From positions 5,092,649 through 5,156,648 of the forward strand of contig CALNVZ010000641.1 in NCBI GenBank assembly GCA_940671915.1: a DNA stretch of 64,000 nt, written 5' to 3'. Below are positions 58,601 through 61,600 of the stretch, in pieces. Numbering within the stretch: position 1 is the stretch's first letter; each line of letters opens with the position of its first letter. Both the position numbers and the translations under genes were made by a program. Source of the stretch: Paracentrotus lividus. Lineage: Eukaryota > Echinodermata > Echinoidea > Camarodonta > Echinidae. Below the pieces are notes generated by a model that searched no databases, had not been told where the DNA came from, and saw nothing but the letters and a program-made list of their open reading frames with translations.

Positions 58601-61600
58601 TTCTGACACAATCAAAATCAGTGTTTTTCCACACAAATTGATGATCGTAATAGTTTTATACATAGTTAATGTCTAAAGTCTAAAGTTAAAGGAAGTAAGT
58701 TCTTGACATATTACTTTTTGTTAATTTCAGTGTTGCTGATTTGCAGAAGAAAAGCTGATAACATAAGCCCCTAAATAATTTATGTCAAGAAAGGGTTAAG
58801 CACTTTGGCCTCATCAGGCAGTTGTGTATTAACATATGCTATGAGAAAAACACATGTTGCAGATACCCAGGGATGTCATGAAATACAATCTCACTTTCTT
58901 TCTTCTTTTAGAAGTCATTTGATACCTCGTCTAAGCAGCCTAATGCTTGTTAGGGGCCCTTATAGTTAGAGTTTCACATTTTGAAGCTTATTTTGATTTG
59001 ATGGTGTTAAGCAAGTATTTTGCATCCTATGGAATGTATTTGGTTGGAAATCCAATATGCTATGCTTAAAACTTAACTTCAAACATTACTTTAAAAAAAA
59101 AAAATGATATAAGTTTACTGGGGAAAAAATGACAGATATAATAAAAATGTAAGTCTGCTTTTAAAACTTCATTTCATTTTTAAATTGCACAATTCCTTGA
59201 ATGAATTTGTACATGACAGAGATACCTTTTATAATGTATCGTTCAAGAAAAGTCGTGGATTGATAATGTTAAAGTCTGAATTTTATGATTTTCTAAGCAG
59301 TGTCAGTTAATGTGCTAACAAGCTCAAGAATTATATGCTCCTTTAAGTTTGACTTCCTTACAATGCTGCTCTTTTATCATGTAGAAAGCATTGTATTCAT
59401 TCCTATTTTACTGATCTTTAGTCAAGCAATAGTAGAATTATCAACTGATAAGATTACCCTAAAGAGCTCGGCGAGAAAGATCGCTGATGGATTGTGTCAA
59501 AGTTTGGATTTACAATTTCCTAAGCAGTGTCAACCCTCGCTGTCAAAGCGATAACAAGCTCAAGAATTCTATACTCTTTTTATAAAGTTGATTGCCTTAC
59601 AATGTTGATTTTACATATGAAAACTCTCATATTTAATCGTATTTTACTGAGTTTTAGTCAAACAATACATTTGCACAGCAGTTGTGAGAGTCTTCAACTG
59701 ATAAGATTTTCCCAAAGAGCTTGGGCAGAAAGATCATTGATGGATACTGTCAAAGTTTGGATTTACAATTTCCTAAGCAGTGTCATCTCTCGCTGTCAGG
59801 GTACGATAACAAGCCTGAGGTTCCTGCTTTCCTATCATCAATCTCCTGTACTGTTAGCACACTGTCAGGATATCATCAGTTTAGATTTGAACTTCTGGAT
59901 ATTGGATTAGACAGTCTTTATTTGCAGAATTCAATTAATTAAAAGTTCTGTCTAGACGTTTCGGTAGCTGTGATCTGTATTGCATGTCTGATAATCTTCC
60001 TACGATGAATCATAACATTGCCATGCGACTGAGTTGCAGTTATTTAAATAATTCAATGTACATGTACAAATGTACGCTGTGCAGATAATGTACCCGGTAG
60101 ACACCCTAAATTTGCAGAATATTGAAAGAAAGGTGTTCCCCTTTAATAACGAAAATGAAGAGAATAATTAGATTTTTTTTAAAAACCTTATGGCAGTATG
60201 CATATTTTTAAAGAAATTTCTTAAAGCTCTATTGAATCAGCTTTTCCTCCTAAAATTGGCAAAACTTTTTTTTCCGCCCATGGATACATTTTACATTCTC
60301 ACAACAATATCAATATGTATAGAATGCAGTGTTTGACTTTATAGCATTTATATCAAATAATTTTGCAAATATAGAGGAAAAAATCAGATAATGATTAATG
60401 CTACAATGTAATTGAATGTCTGTACGTGTAGTTCAATAGAGTAATTAATCGTATACATGTATATTTGTTTCTGGAATTTTGTGAGTTTTTATTTCTGCTC
60501 GATAATGTTTGAGAAAAAATAAAAACATGTAATTGAAGTTTCATGTTTCTTGCAACAACCAACAACAAATCGGAGTTGAAAAAGGTTCATGAGTTATAAA
60601 AATTGGTTTCTCAAAGAAAAACACAGGGATACTGTACAAGTACACAAGCCCTTTTGACCGGACCTAGTTTTGTCACCACTGTCAATTCATTCAAATACTC
60701 ACTTGTTCAACATATGGCAATGATTCTGTGCCAGAATATGAGGGAGGGGGCAATAAAGGGACATACATGTAGCATGACATTCAACAACAACTCAGAGTTG
60801 GAAAAGGTTCATGAGTTATAGGAATCATAACAGTCGGTCTCTTGAAGAAAAGCACAGGATGCTGTTTCATTTGACCGGACCTAGTTTCGTCACTACTGTC
60901 CATTCATTTTAATAAAGGGAATCTAGTGTAGTGGGAAGGTGTGGGAAAAATGAAGAACATGATTTTGAGCTTTCCTGACATTTTCATGCCATTTGGGAAG
61001 AGTATCATAATAAACAGCTCCACAATAAAAGATTGCTCTTCAATTGCTCTAGTAGTCATAATATGATAGCTGGTATGTTTGGGTCCCAAACATATTGTGT
61101 TGCCCCATACATGCATTTCTGTGTAAGTTCATGTGACTCAAAGCTGAATTGGGTTAACTTCTTATGTTGGCAATTCCAAAACCTCACAGCACAAAATAAT
61201 GCTTAGATGAACTGTTACCAACCTTCCCAAATCACTTTTAGACAGTGTCTTCTATATGTCATGAGCAGAATAATAATTTCACTTTTAAAAGCTCACTTGA
61301 TCAACATATCAAAAGGATTCCGTGCCAGAATATGAGGGAGGGGGGCGCAATAGAGGGACCAGGCATGAGTCATGTGAGTGGCGAGGGGGCGATCGAGGGT
61401 AGCATGGTTTCCTGTTTAGATCCTGGGGAGTACAGGCCTTCCTGGTAAGGGAGTACTCACTTTCGGAGACCGTGTTCAAGAGAAGTGTTGTAGTACCGGC
61501 TACACTTCACCTGTCTTGGTGTCTTGTAACTTAGTTTGTTTATTTTCTTCTCCACCCTGTTTTTGCACGTTACTCTGCTCTTATCGCTTGCTCCATACCT

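Noticed and set aside
59300-59942. Open frames with similar peptides in 59300-59942 as a small gene
   Set aside because: The similarity comes from a 240-250 bp tandem repeat; the frames are not kept between units and lack splice support.
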